Below are positions 42,767 through 52,247 of a DNA stretch of 58,433 bases, one piece after another. The stretch comes from Clostridia bacterium. GTDB taxonomy: Bacteria; Bacillota; Clostridia; Christensenellales; Borkfalkiaceae. The stretch lies in NCBI GenBank assembly GCA_017504655.1, contig JAFVQT010000005.1:1-58433 (forward strand), read 5' to 3'. The position numbers were made by a program, and so were the translations under genes. Positions within the stretch are counted from its first letter, which is position 1. Every line of letters begins with the position of its first letter. Under the pieces are notes generated by a model. It saw nothing but the letters and a program-made list of their open reading frames with translations, made no database searches and was not told where the DNA came from.

Positions 42767-43915
42767 TTATTTGTTTTTATACGGCTTTTCACCGTAAAGC
42801 GACTCTATATCGTCAGCGTATTTCTTCATCTTCTGACATTGCTTTATTTCAACGCTCTCCTCAAAATCCTCAAGCATTTGCTTTTGAGCCTTTGAAAGCT
42901 TTGTAGGTATTTCAATAGAAACGTTAATATAAAGATTGCCGGTTGTCCTTGAGGTCTTTATGCCCTTTCCGCGAAGCACAAGCTGTGCGCCGTGAGCAGT
43001 ACCCTCGGGAATCTCTATTTCTACCGTGTCGTCAAGCGTAGGCACCTTTACCTTTCCACCCAACACAGCAGTTTTGTAGTCTATGGGAAGATTTACTATC
43101 AAGTCAAAATTCTTTCTCGCAAATATTTTATGCTGTAAAACTCTGAACTCAACTATGAGATCTCCTGCTGCGCCTCCCTTAGTCGATGCCTCGCCAAAGC
43201 CTCTCTTTTGTATATAGCTACCGGTGTCAGCCCCTGCGGGAATATCCAAAACGACTGTCGTTTGGGTCTTTTGATAGCCCCTTCCTTGACAGGACGCGCA
43301 TTTTTCCTGAATAATTTTTCCTCTACCCGAGCACGCGTCGCAAGCCTTTCTGGAAACAGTCCTGAAAAAACCGTTGCTGTTTACGTACTGAATAGTGCCC
43401 TCGCCCTTACACTTAGAGCAAGGTGTGTACGCAGTGCCGTTTTTAGCACCCGTTGATCTACAAGCCTTACACGGCTCGTTTCTATTATATTTTATCTCTT
43501 TTCTGCAGCCCTTTGCAGCGTCGAGGAAAGACAAATCCACACTTATATGAACGTCTCTTCCGGTTTTATCCTGTGGCTCTTCTCTGCCACCGCCACCGAA
43601 AATTCCACCCATCAGGTCGTCGAAAATACTCGAAAATCCGCCACCGCCAAAGCCACTGAATCCGCCTTGACCGCCAAAGCCTCCAAATCCACCTGCATTA
43701 GGATGCTCTAACTCAAAGTCGTACTGCTTTCTTTTTTCGGGGTCTGACAGTATCTCGTTTGCCTCGTTTATCTCTTTAAACTTATTGGCACAGCTTTCGT
43801 CGTTTGGATGAAGGTCGGGATGGTATTGGCGAGCGAGCTTACGGTAAGCCGTTCTTATCTCGTCTTGCGTAGCAGTTTTGCTGACGCCCAGAGTTTCGTA
43901 ATGATTTTTAGCCAT
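42767..43915 (-). CDS. dnaJ: Chaperone DnaJ
   Basis: DnaJ presents clients to DnaK and stimulates its ATPase. The J domain (1-65) holds the HPD motif in QYHPDLHPND; a Gly/Phe region follows (75-110). The zinc domain has CKACRSTG, CSKCKGEG, CDACSGRG and CASCQGRG; Arg replaces the first Gly in the first motif. The C-terminal substrate domains end near residue 350. It is last in the hrcA-grpE-dnaK-dnaJ operon. Confidence 0.97.
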   Translation of the reverse strand: MAKNHYETLGVSKTATQDEIRTAYRKLARQYHPDLHPNDESCANKFKEINEANEILSDPEKRKQYDFELEHPNAGGFGGFGGQGGFSGFGGGGFSSIFDDLMGGIFGGGGREEPQDKTGRDVHISVDLSFLDAAKGCRKEIKYNRNEPCKACRSTGAKNGTAYTPCSKCKGEGTIQYVNSNGFFRTVSRKACDACSGRGKIIQEKCASCQGRGYQKTQTTVVLDIPAGADTGSYIQKRGFGEASTKGGAAGDLIVEFRVLQHKIFARKNFDLIVNLPIDYKTAVLGGKVKVPTLDDTVEIEIPEGTAHGAQLVLRGKGIKTSRTTGNLYINVSIEIPTKLSKAQKQMLEDFEESVEIKQCQKMKKYADDIESLYGEKPYKNK

Positions 43916-43952
43916 ACTCTATCCTTTTTATAACTTAGTTATAAATTAACGT

Positions 43953-43980
43953 GAATAAGGTAGACAAAGCTACCTTATTC
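43953..43980 (-). terminator. Hairpin between dnaK and dnaJ
   Basis: GAATAAGGTAG and CTACCTTATTC form a perfect 11-bp stem. The U-tract is poor, so partial termination or RNA processing that lowers DnaJ relative to DnaK is plausible. Confidence 0.5.
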
Positions 43981-44026
43981 ATCAACTTTATCTTAACAAT
44001 TTTTATCTTGCTCAGGCCATTAGATA

Positions 44027-45826
44027 TTACTGATGAAATTCAGTATCGCCCTCGCCGTCGGATGCGCCCGCATCCGCGCCTGCTTGCTGAGCTTGCTGAT
44101 AAAGCTTTGTAAATACCGCCTGAACGTCGTTAGAAAGCTTTTCGGTCGCCTTTACGATTCTGTCGTTATCGCCCGATTCAAGCTCTGCCTTAGCCTCTTT
44201 TACAGCGTTTTCCACGGTAGCCCTATCGTCTTCGGTAAGCTTGTCACCACTGTCTTTTACAGTCTTTTCAATCTGGAAAATAAGGCTGTCAAGCTTATTT
44301 TTATTCTCTACCGCCTCTTTTCTCTTCTTATCCTCTGCCTCGTACATTTCAGCCTCTTTAATAGCCTTGTCAATGTCGGAATCGGAAAGATTTGTAGAAG
44401 ACGTAATAGTAATATCAGCAGACTTTTGAGTACCTAAATCCTTAGCAGTTACGTGTACGATACCGTTTGCGTCGATATCAAAGGTAACCTCTATTTGAGG
44501 GATTCCTCTTGGAGCCGGAGCAATTCCGCCGAGGTTGAACTGTCCGAGTGTCTTGTTATCCGAAGCCATTTGTCTTTCGCCCTGAAGAACATGAATAGTA
44601 ACCTCAGGCTGATTGTCGGCTGCAGTTGAGAACACTTGAGATTTTTTTGCGGGAATAGTCGTATTTCTTTCGATAAGCTTGGTAAATACACCGCCTAAGG
44701 TTTCGATACCGAGAGAAAGCGGAGTTACGTCGAGAAGAAGAACGTCTTTAACCTCACCGGTCAATACACCGCCTTGAATTGCCGCACCGATTGCTACGCA
44801 CTCGTCCGGGTTAATACCCTTGAACGGCTCTTTACCCGTTTCGTTTTTAACAGCCTCTACTACTGCGGGAATTCTCGTTGAACCGCCTACTAAAATAACC
44901 TTTGCGATATCACTGTAAGAAAGACCTGCATCTCTCATAGCCTTTCTCATTGGCTCCTTAGTCTTTTCTACAAGGTCTGCAGTCATCATATCGAATTTGC
45001 TCTTGGTAAGCGTAACGTCCAAGTGCTTGGGACCCGTAGCATCTGCGGTAATGAACGGAAGGTTTATATTAGTTTGACTCATACCCGAAAGCTCGATTTT
45101 AGCCTTCTCTGAAGCTTCCTTAATTCTTTGCATTGCCATCTTGTCTTTAGAAAGGTCGATACCCTCTTTAGCCTTGAAGTCTGCAACTACCCATTCCATA
45201 ATCTTATTATCGAAGTCGTCGCCACCGAGCATGTTGTTACCGCTGGTTGCCTTAACCTCGAATACGCCGTCGTCACCGATGTCCAAAATAGAAACGTCGA
45301 ACGTACCGCCACCCAAGTCGTAAATCATTACGGTGTGTGACGCGCTGTCTTTATCAAGACCGTAAGAAAGAGCTGCAGCCGTAGGCTCGTTTATAATTCT
45401 TAAAACGTTAAGGCCTGCAATTTTACCCGCATCCTTGGTAGCTTGACGCTGACTGTCGGTAAAGTAAGCGGGGCAAGTGATAACAGCGTCCTTTACAGGC
45501 TCGCCAAGATAAGCCTCAGCATCCTTTTTAAGCTTTGTTAAAATCATCGCTGAAATTTCTTGCGGTGAATAACTTTTATCGTCTATTTTTACCTTGTAGT
45601 CACTACCCATATGTCTTTTGATAGAGATGACAGTTCTGTCACCGTTAGCAACGGCTTGACGCTTTGCCACTTGACCTACCAGTCTTTCCCCATCCTTTTG
45701 AAAGCCTACTACCGAAGGTGTAGTTCTGGAGCCCTCTGCATTTGCAATAACAACGGGCTCACCGCCTTCCATAACTGCTACGCAAGAGTTTGTTGTACCT
45801 AAGTCAATACCTATAATTTTTGCCAT
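44027..45826 (-). CDS. dnaK: Chaperone DnaK
   Basis: Hsp70 of 599 aa: nucleotide domain with [39 protein letters not shown] and [20 protein letters not shown]; the linker [19 protein letters not shown] leads to the substrate domain, then a helical lid and a short acidic tail ending EGDTEFHQ. It binds unfolded proteins in an ATP cycle with DnaJ and GrpE. ATG is preceded by AAGGAGATATATT. A small hairpin (CCACGTCGCGTGG) lies in the 60-nt gap to grpE. Confidence 0.98.
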   Translation of the reverse strand: MAKIIGIDLGTTNSCVAVMEGGEPVVIANAEGSRTTPSVVGFQKDGERLVGQVAKRQAVANGDRTVISIKRHMGSDYKVKIDDKSYSPQEISAMILTKLKKDAEAYLGEPVKDAVITCPAYFTDSQRQATKDAGKIAGLNVLRIINEPTAAALSYGLDKDSASHTVMIYDLGGGTFDVSILDIGDDGVFEVKATSGNNMLGGDDFDNKIMEWVVADFKAKEGIDLSKDKMAMQRIKEASEKAKIELSGMSQTNINLPFITADATGPKHLDVTLTKSKFDMMTADLVEKTKEPMRKAMRDAGLSYSDIAKVILVGGSTRIPAVVEAVKNETGKEPFKGINPDECVAIGAAIQGGVLTGEVKDVLLLDVTPLSLGIETLGGVFTKLIERNTTIPAKKSQVFSTAADNQPEVTIHVLQGERQMASDNKTLGQFNLGGIAPAPRGIPQIEVTFDIDANGIVHVTAKDLGTQKSADITITSSTNLSDSDIDKAIKEAEMYEAEDKKRKEAVENKNKLDSLIFQIEKTVKDSGDKLTEDDRATVENAVKEAKAELESGDNDRIVKATEKLSNDVQAVFTKLYQQAQQAGADAGASDGEGDTEFHQ

Positions 45827-45886
45827 AATATATCTCCTTTTTGTGTTTAACTTTATTATATATTTACCACGCGACGTGGATTTTTG

Positions 45887-46444
45887 CTATTTAACAACCG
45901 TTACCTGAGCATAGCGTATTACTTTTTCGCCAAGCTTGTAGCCCCTGCCGAATACCTGCTTGATATTTCCGCTTTCTTCGCCCTCATCTCCGTCCATTTG
46001 CATTACTGCATTTGCTGTGTTCGGGTCAAAGGGTGTTCCTACCTCGGGAGTAAAATCAACCACACCTAAATTTGCAAGCGTTTCGTGATATTTTTTAAGC
46101 AACATCTCAATACCCTCTCTCGTTTTGTCGTCGAGAGGCATTTTTAATGCCCAATCCAAGCTGTCGCCTATACCGAGAATTTTTTCAACAGTTTCGGTTT
46201 TACCCTCGTCATAAGCTCTTCTTACGTCCTCGTTTTTATGCTTTCTGACGTTTTCGCAATCGGCTCTCGCTCTTAAATAATCTGCTTGAGCCTCTTCTGC
46301 TTTTTTACTCATAGCCTCAAGCTCTTCTTTTAATTTTTCGTTTTCTTCCTCGAGGACAGTAAGCCTGTCGTCTGCCGACGACTCCTCAACGCTCACTTCC
46401 ACTTTGTCTTGATTCTTTTCTATTTCTACCTTTTTATAAGCCAT
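45887..46444 (-). CDS. grpE: Nucleotide exchange factor GrpE
   Basis: The 185-aa protein begins with a long coiled coil (about 20-80, LEEENEKLKEELEAMSKKAE) and continues in YLRARADCENVRKHKNEDVR, the GrpE signature. The beta-wing end (FGRGYKLGEKVIRYAQVTVV) is complete. It releases ADP from DnaK. hrcA ends 3 nt upstream. Confidence 0.96.
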   Translation of the reverse strand: MAYKKVEIEKNQDKVEVSVEESSADDRLTVLEEENEKLKEELEAMSKKAEEAQADYLRARADCENVRKHKNEDVRRAYDEGKTETVEKILGIGDSLDWALKMPLDDKTREGIEMLLKKYHETLANLGVVDFTPEVGTPFDPNTANAVMQMDGDEGEESGNIKQVFGRGYKLGEKVIRYAQVTVVK

Positions 46445-46447
46445 AAT

Positions 46448-47470
46448 TTACCTGTTTGTCAATATACTTTCTAATATTTTACCTACGTTTTCAAGCACGG
46501 CAACAACCTTTTGATAATCCATACGGATAGGACCTATAACGCCGTAAGTACCGATTTTAGTTCCGTTTGCCGAATAAGTTGCTGTTACCAACGAGCAATC
46601 CTTGGGAATCTCTTCATAGCCGTCAGTGCCGATTTTAACGTTTATCTTAATATCCCTCCCGTCACCCGCAAGCAAGGTCATCACCTTATCTTTTTTGGTA
46701 ACGACTGACAGGAAGTTTTTGATTTTGCTTATATCTGCGTATTCAGGATTGTCTAAAATCTTGTCCTGTCCTTCCATAACTACGTCAGACTCTTTTACAG
46801 TCATATAGACCTTTAATGCCTCTACAACGTTTAAGAAAATATTCTTATAGCCCGAAAACTCGTCGTTTATATCGTCTTTAATGTTACATACTTCTTCAAA
46901 GCTCTTTCCGCTTAAAAGCCTTGATAATACGCTTTCCGCTTCTGAAAGCTGTTCGTCCGTCATTCCCTCGGGCACGCTGATATAATTATCCTTTAAAAGT
47001 CGCCTTTCGGTAACAATCAAAACGAGCGCGGTGTCTATCTTGTAGCGGAAGAATTTTATTATATTTATCTTTTCGTCTACGTCGGGAGTTGCCACCCCGA
47101 CCGAGGTGTAAGATGTAAGCTCGCTGATTACCTTGGTCGTATTTTTGATAACCTCTTCCAAATTGTCGGCTTTTTCCAGGAAAATCTTTTTTATATAATC
47201 TATTTCCTTTTCAGAAAGCTTATCCTTTATCATAAGGTCACTTACGTAAAGCTTGTAAGCCTCTGCAGACGGAACTCTGCCCGACGAGGTGTGAAGCTGA
47301 GTTAAATAGCCAAGCTCCTCAAGCGCGGAAAGCTCGTTTCTTACCGTTGCCGAGCTTATGTTTGGTAAATGCCTTTCGGTAAGACTTTTAGACGAAACGG
47401 GCACAGCCGTTTCAATATAATCGTCAACCACGCATTGAAGTATTTTCTTTTTTCTTTCGGAAAGTTCCAT
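46448..47470 (-). CDS. hrcA: Heat-inducible repressor HrcA
   Basis: HrcA binds CIRCE and represses the operon; GroEL modulates it. The winged HTH (1-75) shows ERKKKILQCVVDDYIETAVP and LPNISSATVRNELSALEELG; the GAF-like region and inserted dimerising domain follow, ending YGVIGPIRMDYQKVVAVLEN. 340 aa is typical. It is the first gene of the operon, directly behind CIRCE. Confidence 0.97.
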   Translation of the reverse strand: MELSERKKKILQCVVDDYIETAVPVSSKSLTERHLPNISSATVRNELSALEELGYLTQLHTSSGRVPSAEAYKLYVSDLMIKDKLSEKEIDYIKKIFLEKADNLEEVIKNTTKVISELTSYTSVGVATPDVDEKINIIKFFRYKIDTALVLIVTERRLLKDNYISVPEGMTDEQLSEAESVLSRLLSGKSFEEVCNIKDDINDEFSGYKNIFLNVVEALKVYMTVKESDVVMEGQDKILDNPEYADISKIKNFLSVVTKKDKVMTLLAGDGRDIKINVKIGTDGYEEIPKDCSLVTATYSANGTKIGTYGVIGPIRMDYQKVVAVLENVGKILESILTNR

Positions 47471-47494
47471 GTTGGCACTCCTTTTGCTCGGGTG

Positions 47495-47521
47495 TTAGCA
47501 CTCAAAACGATTGACTGCTAA
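47495..47521 (-). promoter_or_regulatory. CIRCE operator
   Basis: The half-sites TTAGCACTC (47495-47503) and GACTGCTAA (47513-47521) flank a 9-nt spacer. One base (G for C in the right half, minus strand TTAGCAGTC) departs from consensus. It lies between the promoter and hrcA. Confidence 0.92.
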
Positions 47522-47531
47522 TTTCGACTAT

Positions 47532-47560
47532 ATTATAAATAGTATTTACAACTTTGTCAA
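47532..47560 (-). promoter_or_regulatory. hrcA operon promoter
   Basis: TTGACA (47555-47560) and TATAAT (47532-47537) are 17 nt apart and perfect consensus; CIRCE follows 10 nt downstream. Confidence 0.9.
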
Positions 47561-47839
47561 CCTTAGAACGCAATTTTTTTAAAAATTTTTACTTTTCACA
47601 AAATCTTCATTTTCCATGTGTCAAATATGCGGTTTTTTACTGTCATTTGTCAATTTTTTCACCAAAGACAGCACTTCTATCCTTGCCAATACATAATGTA
47701 ACATTAAATTTTAAATAAAATAATGCCTTTTTACGACGAACTCTTATGGTACAATGACTTAATTTTGCCTGTCAACCGGTATAATCCTCCATTTTTTACA
47801 GATACTAACATCACAAAATTACCAAAAGGAGAATTCTTT

Positions 47840-48385
47840 ATGAAAGCAACGGGAATCGTAAGAAGAGTTGACGTTCTCGGAAGAGTCGTCGTGCCAAAGG
47901 AAATAAGAAAAATCTTTAATATCGGAGAGGGTGACCCTCTTGAAATTTTTACTGAAAAAGACGGTATCATATTAAAAAAATATTCCCCCCTTTCAAATAT
48001 GGACGGCGTTGCGGACGACGTGTCCTTTGCTCTTTTCAGACAAACGGGCAAATGCGTTTTTATATGCGACAAGGACGTCTTTATTTCCGCAAGCGGGTCG
48101 GGTGTTAAAGAGATTTTGGGCAAGGAAATTTCCAAGCAGGTTTACAGCCTTATAACAAACAGGCAGACCTTAGTCTGCTCGTTTGAAGACGGAGGCGCGC
48201 CGATAATGCTGACCGAAAACGAGAGCTTTGGTTTTTTAAACCAACTCATAATGCCGATCAGGGTTAACGACGAGGCGGTTGGCAGTATTATAATTTGCGA
48301 CAAATCCAAAGAGTCAAGAATAAGCACGGGCGAAATTGAACTTACCGAGCTTGCCTGCGAGGTTCTTGCGGGAAGGTTCAGATGA
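47840..48385 (+). CDS. spoVT: Stage V sporulation protein T-like regulator
   Basis: ATG 47840 follows AAAAGGAGAAT; the longer frame from 47723 has no support. The AbrB-type swapped hairpin MKATGIVRRVDVLGRVVVPK, then EIRKIFNIGEGDPLEIF (1-50) matches SpoVT closely; a GAF-like domain (about 60-181) follows. SpoVT tunes SigG genes in the forespore. Together with spoVB and yabN next to it this gives the Bacillus order. The upstream 369-nt gap carries the hrcA promoter and CIRCE and, on the plus strand, TATAAT at 47780. Confidence 0.93.
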   Translation: MKATGIVRRVDVLGRVVVPKEIRKIFNIGEGDPLEIFTEKDGIILKKYSPLSNMDGVADDVSFALFRQTGKCVFICDKDVFISASGSGVKEILGKEISKQVYSLITNRQTLVCSFEDGGAPIMLTENESFGFLNQLIMPIRVNDEAVGSIIICDKSKESRISTGEIELTELACEVLAGRFR

Positions 48386-49911
48386 GCGAAAACAACTTGG
48401 ACGCTAAAATGAGCGCGCTTGTAAGAAGCCAGGATAAGCTTGGCAATTATTACAAAACTCCGCCATTAAAAAATTTAAGCGTTGAGGCTGCCTACGCTGA
48501 TAAACCGCACGGCAACAGCCGAGATCTTAGTATGGATAATAACACCATAAAGCTTGCAGGAAAAGATAATCTTAAAGAAAAGGACGGGCTTATTAAGGGC
48601 GCGTCTATTCTTGCGATAGGCGGACTTTTGTCTAAACTTTTCGGGGCTTTTTACCGCATACCATTAACCACCCTGTTAGGTGCGGAGGGACTTGCAATAT
48701 ACCAGACTGTTTTCCCTATCTACTGCATTCTTTTAACCTTTTCGTCAACGGGCGTGCCAACGGCAATAGCAAAGCTGATATCCGGCGGTTACGGAGAAAA
48801 GATGGTTTTAACAAAATCTCTCTCGGTATTTTTACCGCTGGGATTTTTAGGTAGCCTGCTTATGACCTTTTTTTCTCTGCCTCTTGCTCTTTTGCAAGGA
48901 AACGTAGGCGCGACACTTGCTTACGTAGCACTTGCACCATCCGTATTGCTTGTTTCGGCAATTTCCTGCCTGAGAGGGTATTTTCAGGGGAGATTGAATA
49001 TGGTTCCTACAGCGATTTCTCAGATAGTTGAGCAATCGGTTAAGCTTGCCGTAGGACTCGTCTTATGCTATTTTATAAAGGGCTCACCCGCGCAACTGGG
49101 CGCATTGGCTTGCCTTGCGGTCACTGCAAGCGAAGTCGTTGCATTACTCTATGTGTTAATTGCATACAAAAGAGCGGAAAAACCTCGCATCAGCACCTAT
49201 TATCTATCGTTTAAACGACTTATAGGCATACTTTTACCAATAACCATATCAACTCTTCTCCTACCCATGGCAAGGGCATTCGACAGCTTTACCATAGTTA
49301 ATATTTTGCAAGATTATACACTTCACGCATCTGCCCTATACGGAATATACACGGGTAGCGTTGAGAGCGTTTCGGGCGTACCCGTTGCTATATGCTATGG
49401 AATTGCCGTTGCGGTTTTGCCAAGCATTTCCAAACATTATTCACTAAAAAATTACAGCTTGGCAAGGGAAAACTTATTTAAGGCATTTTCTCTAACGCTG
49501 TTTACCTCATCCAGCTTGGGATTAGGGCTTTTTATCTTTGCTCCGTTTATTACAAGAACTCTTTTTTTCAAGCTTTCGAGTTACCTGGCGTCTGTTACCT
49601 CTCGGTTAATTGCATTGTCCTTTTTCTCCGTTATAGGGCTTTCACTCGTTCAAACGCTGACATCCTGTACGGTGGCGATAGGCAAACCTTACGCCCCGTG
49701 TCTTTTTCTGGGCTTTGGACTTTTAATCAAGTTTATTTTGCAAATCAATTTGCTTAAAATACCCGATTTAAATATTTTTGCAGGGCTTTATTCGGATATT
49801 GTCTGTTATTTTGTTGCAGTTTTTTTGAATTTGTTATATATTAGAACTATATTAAACAAAAAAGGTAACTCGCATGAAAATAACGCTGATAGGCGCAGGC
49901 TCATCGCTTGA
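48382..49911 (+). CDS. SpoVB/YabM-like lipid flippase with N-terminal extension
   Basis: The 509-aa MOP-superfamily protein has about 14 membrane segments. GGLLSKLFGAFYRIPLTTLL, then GAEGLAIYQTVFPIY is the SpoVB/polysaccharide flippase start. The first 70 residues form a polar, soluble extension not seen in typical members. SpoVB helps spore cortex synthesis; YabM itself is less defined. It overlaps spoVT by 4 bp and yabN by 38 bp. Confidence 0.9.
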   Translation: MSENNLDAKMSALVRSQDKLGNYYKTPPLKNLSVEAAYADKPHGNSRDLSMDNNTIKLAGKDNLKEKDGLIKGASILAIGGLLSKLFGAFYRIPLTTLLGAEGLAIYQTVFPIYCILLTFSSTGVPTAIAKLISGGYGEKMVLTKSLSVFLPLGFLGSLLMTFFSLPLALLQGNVGATLAYVALAPSVLLVSAISCLRGYFQGRLNMVPTAISQIVEQSVKLAVGLVLCYFIKGSPAQLGALACLAVTASEVVALLYVLIAYKRAEKPRISTYYLSFKRLIGILLPITISTLLLPMARAFDSFTIVNILQDYTLHASALYGIYTGSVESVSGVPVAICYGIAVAVLPSISKHYSLKNYSLARENLFKAFSLTLFTSSSLGLGLFIFAPFITRTLFFKLSSYLASVTSRLIALSFFSVIGLSLVQTLTSCTVAIGKPYAPCLFLGFGLLIKFILQINLLKIPDLNIFAGLYSDIVCYFVAVFLNLLYIRTILNKKGNSHENNADRRRLIA

Positions 49912-51280
49912 CAATTTGACGTTGGCAGGCTATGAAAAAGCAAAGCGCAGTGAAAAGGTTTTTTTAAGAACGGCACTTTCTAAAGTCGGTAAAGAAATTT
50001 TGGAAAGCGGTATAAACGCCCAACCGCTCGACTACGTATACGAGTCTTGCAGAAACTTTGATACCCTTTCTAAAAAGCTTGCAAAGGTGGTGCTTGACGC
50101 ATCTAAAGCTCAAGACGTGGTATATCTTGTAGACGGCGACGTGACCGACGACGTTTCTTGCTCTATCATATTAAAAAAGCACAAGGACGTAGAAGTTATA
50201 CCCGGCGTTTCAAAGGCAACCTATTTCCTTTCAAAGGTGGGTATAACAGGTAGCTATACCGCTTGCTCTGCTTACGACGTAAAAAGCAGTAAGCTTACCC
50301 TTCCGCTTGTCGTTTACGATATAGACAGTCAGTTTATTGCAAGCGAAGTTAAGCTTGCTCTTTCTGACCTTTATGGCGACGAAATACCCGTCTATAAGTT
50401 CAAAAACGGCGATTTTGAAAAAATTAAGCTTTACGAATCAGACTTTGATAGCCATTTCGACTACTCTTGCGCGCTGGTAATTGACAGACTTCCTTTAACC
50501 GGCAAAACGAGGTTTGACCTTGACGACTTACACGATATTGTCAATGTTTTACGCTCGGAAAACGGCTGTCCTTGGGACAGAGCGCAGACTAAAGAGAGTA
50601 TCAGAAAGGACATAGTTGAGGAGGCGTACGAGCTGGTTGACGCAATAAACAGAAACGACGAGGACGGTATGCTTGAGGAATCGGGTGACCTTATTTTACA
50701 AGCGGTTTTCTCTTCGGTTTTTGCAGAGGAAAGACGCTCCTTTACCCTTCGCGACGCGCTTAGCGGAATATGCTCTAAGCTCATCGAAAGACACACCCAC
50801 ATTTTTGGCGCGGACAAGGCAACCAATGCGGAGAGTGCTCTTGAAATTTGGGATAAAAACAAGCAAAAGGAAAAGGGCTTTGAGTCGGGAGGAGAATATC
50901 TCGAATCGGTACCGACCAATTTCCCCGCACTCATGCGCGCCCAAAAGGTCGGCTCGAGAGCAAGGAAATTCAATATGGATTTTGAAAGCGCAGTTGCTGT
51001 TTTTGAAAAGGTGCAGGAGGAATTAATCGAGGTTAAAGCAGAGCTTTTGACCAGCGATAGTAAAAAGCTTGCCGAAGAGATTGGCGACCTTTTGTTTGCA
51101 ATAGTGAGCCTTGCAAGGCTGTCGGGCTTAGAAAGTGAGGAAATTTTAAATCTTTCCACAGAGAAATTTATTAAAAGATTTAAACGCACCGAGGAGCTTA
51201 TCATAAATGACGGTAAAGTCATGAGAGATCTTTCCGCAGAAGAAATAGACGGTTACTACAATGCTTCAAAAAAAGATTAA
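49874..51280 (+). CDS. yabN: YabN-like methylase/MazG fusion
   Basis: The 468-aa protein has an N-terminal tetrapyrrole-methylase-like domain (1-215; start MKITLIGAGSSLDNLTLAGY) and a C-terminal MazG nucleoside triphosphate pyrophosphohydrolase domain. The latter has NVLRSENGCPWDRAQTKESI, then RKDIVEEAYELVDAI and EESGDLILQAVFSSVFAEE. The N-half is degenerate in glycine motifs. MazG removes unusual NTPs. It is embedded in the spoVT-spoVB unit. Confidence 0.93.
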   Translation: MKITLIGAGSSLDNLTLAGYEKAKRSEKVFLRTALSKVGKEILESGINAQPLDYVYESCRNFDTLSKKLAKVVLDASKAQDVVYLVDGDVTDDVSCSIILKKHKDVEVIPGVSKATYFLSKVGITGSYTACSAYDVKSSKLTLPLVVYDIDSQFIASEVKLALSDLYGDEIPVYKFKNGDFEKIKLYESDFDSHFDYSCALVIDRLPLTGKTRFDLDDLHDIVNVLRSENGCPWDRAQTKESIRKDIVEEAYELVDAINRNDEDGMLEESGDLILQAVFSSVFAEERRSFTLRDALSGICSKLIERHTHIFGADKATNAESALEIWDKNKQKEKGFESGGEYLESVPTNFPALMRAQKVGSRARKFNMDFESAVAVFEKVQEELIEVKAELLTSDSKKLAEEIGDLLFAIVSLARLSGLESEEILNLSTEKFIKRFKRTEELIINDGKVMRDLSAEEIDGYYNASKKD

Positions 51281-52202
51281 AATAGGTAACCTTACAACCG
51301 AAAACAATTTCTTTTTAGCACCGCTTGCAGGATTTTCCGACTTTGCTATGAGAGAAATCTGTTTGGAATACGGCGCGGGCCTTACCTTTACCGAAATGGT
51401 TAGCTGTAAGGGTATTTTATACGACAACGAAAACACAAAGGATTTACTCTGCACTTCCCCCCGTGAAAAAATTAAGTGCGCTCAGATTTTTGGAAACGAC
51501 CCCGAAATTATGCGTAGAGCTATTGAAAGCGAATATCTTTCAGGCTTTGACGTCATCGATATAAATTTCGGTTGTCCCATGCCTAAAATTTACAATAACG
51601 GCGAAGGAAGTGCACTGCTTGCAAATCCCTCGCTTGCAGAAAAAATTGTTTACGAATGCTCTAAAACGGGCAAGCCGATAACGTGCAAAATGAGAATAGG
51701 CATCACAGACGGTAAATTCGTCACCGAGGATTTTGTTAAGGCTATACAAAACGGCGGTGCCAAAATGATAACCGTTCACGGCAGAACGAGAGATAAAATC
51801 TACGCAGGAGAGCCTAATTACGGAGAAATTGCAAAGGCAAAAAAAGTCGCTTCCGTGCCTATAATCGCAAACGGCGGAATTTTTACCAAGCAAGATGCCG
51901 AGGTAATGATAAAAAGAACAGGCGCAGACGGAGTTATGATTGCAAGAGGCGCGCTTGAACGCCCATGGATTTTTGCCGAGCTTTTGGGAAATAATATCAG
52001 CGTAGACAAGAAAATCTTGATTAACGGGCATATAGACCGACTTTTGACAAAATACGATGATAAAACCGTTGCGATTATTTTCAGAAAACAGCTCTGTCTT
52101 TATTTAAAAGGTGAGAAAAATTCAGCAGAACTCAAGCAAAAGCTCTTTACATATAAAGACACCGCTTCCATAAAAAACGAGCTGGAAAGATTTTTTAAGT
52201 AA
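51261..52202 (+). CDS. tRNA-dihydrouridine synthase (DusB-like)
   Basis: The 313-aa FMN enzyme reduces uridines in the tRNA D-loop. FFLAPLAGFSDFAMREICLE, DVIDINFGCPMPKIYNNGEG (catalytic Cys in GCPMPK) and VHGRTRDKIYAGEPNYGEIA are typical of DusB. It overlaps the yabN end by 20 bp, in the same unit. Confidence 0.95.
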   Translation: MLQKKIKIGNLTTENNFFLAPLAGFSDFAMREICLEYGAGLTFTEMVSCKGILYDNENTKDLLCTSPREKIKCAQIFGNDPEIMRRAIESEYLSGFDVIDINFGCPMPKIYNNGEGSALLANPSLAEKIVYECSKTGKPITCKMRIGITDGKFVTEDFVKAIQNGGAKMITVHGRTRDKIYAGEPNYGEIAKAKKVASVPIIANGGIFTKQDAEVMIKRTGADGVMIARGALERPWIFAELLGNNISVDKKILINGHIDRLLTKYDDKTVAIIFRKQLCLYLKGEKNSAELKQKLFTYKDTASIKNELERFFK

Positions 52203-52209
52203 CTAAAAA

Positions 52210-52238
52210 CTCCTCTTTTAAATACAATGAAAGAGGAG
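52210..52238 (+). promoter_or_regulatory. Hairpin burying the ribosome site of the nitrilase-like gene
   Basis: CTCCTCTTT (52210-52218) and AAAGAGGAG (52230-52238) form a perfect 9-bp stem. The 3' arm is the AGAGGAG upstream of the TTG start at 52248, so translation should depend on opening it. No U-tract follows. Confidence 0.55.
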
Positions 52239-52247
52239 CTATAGCAT

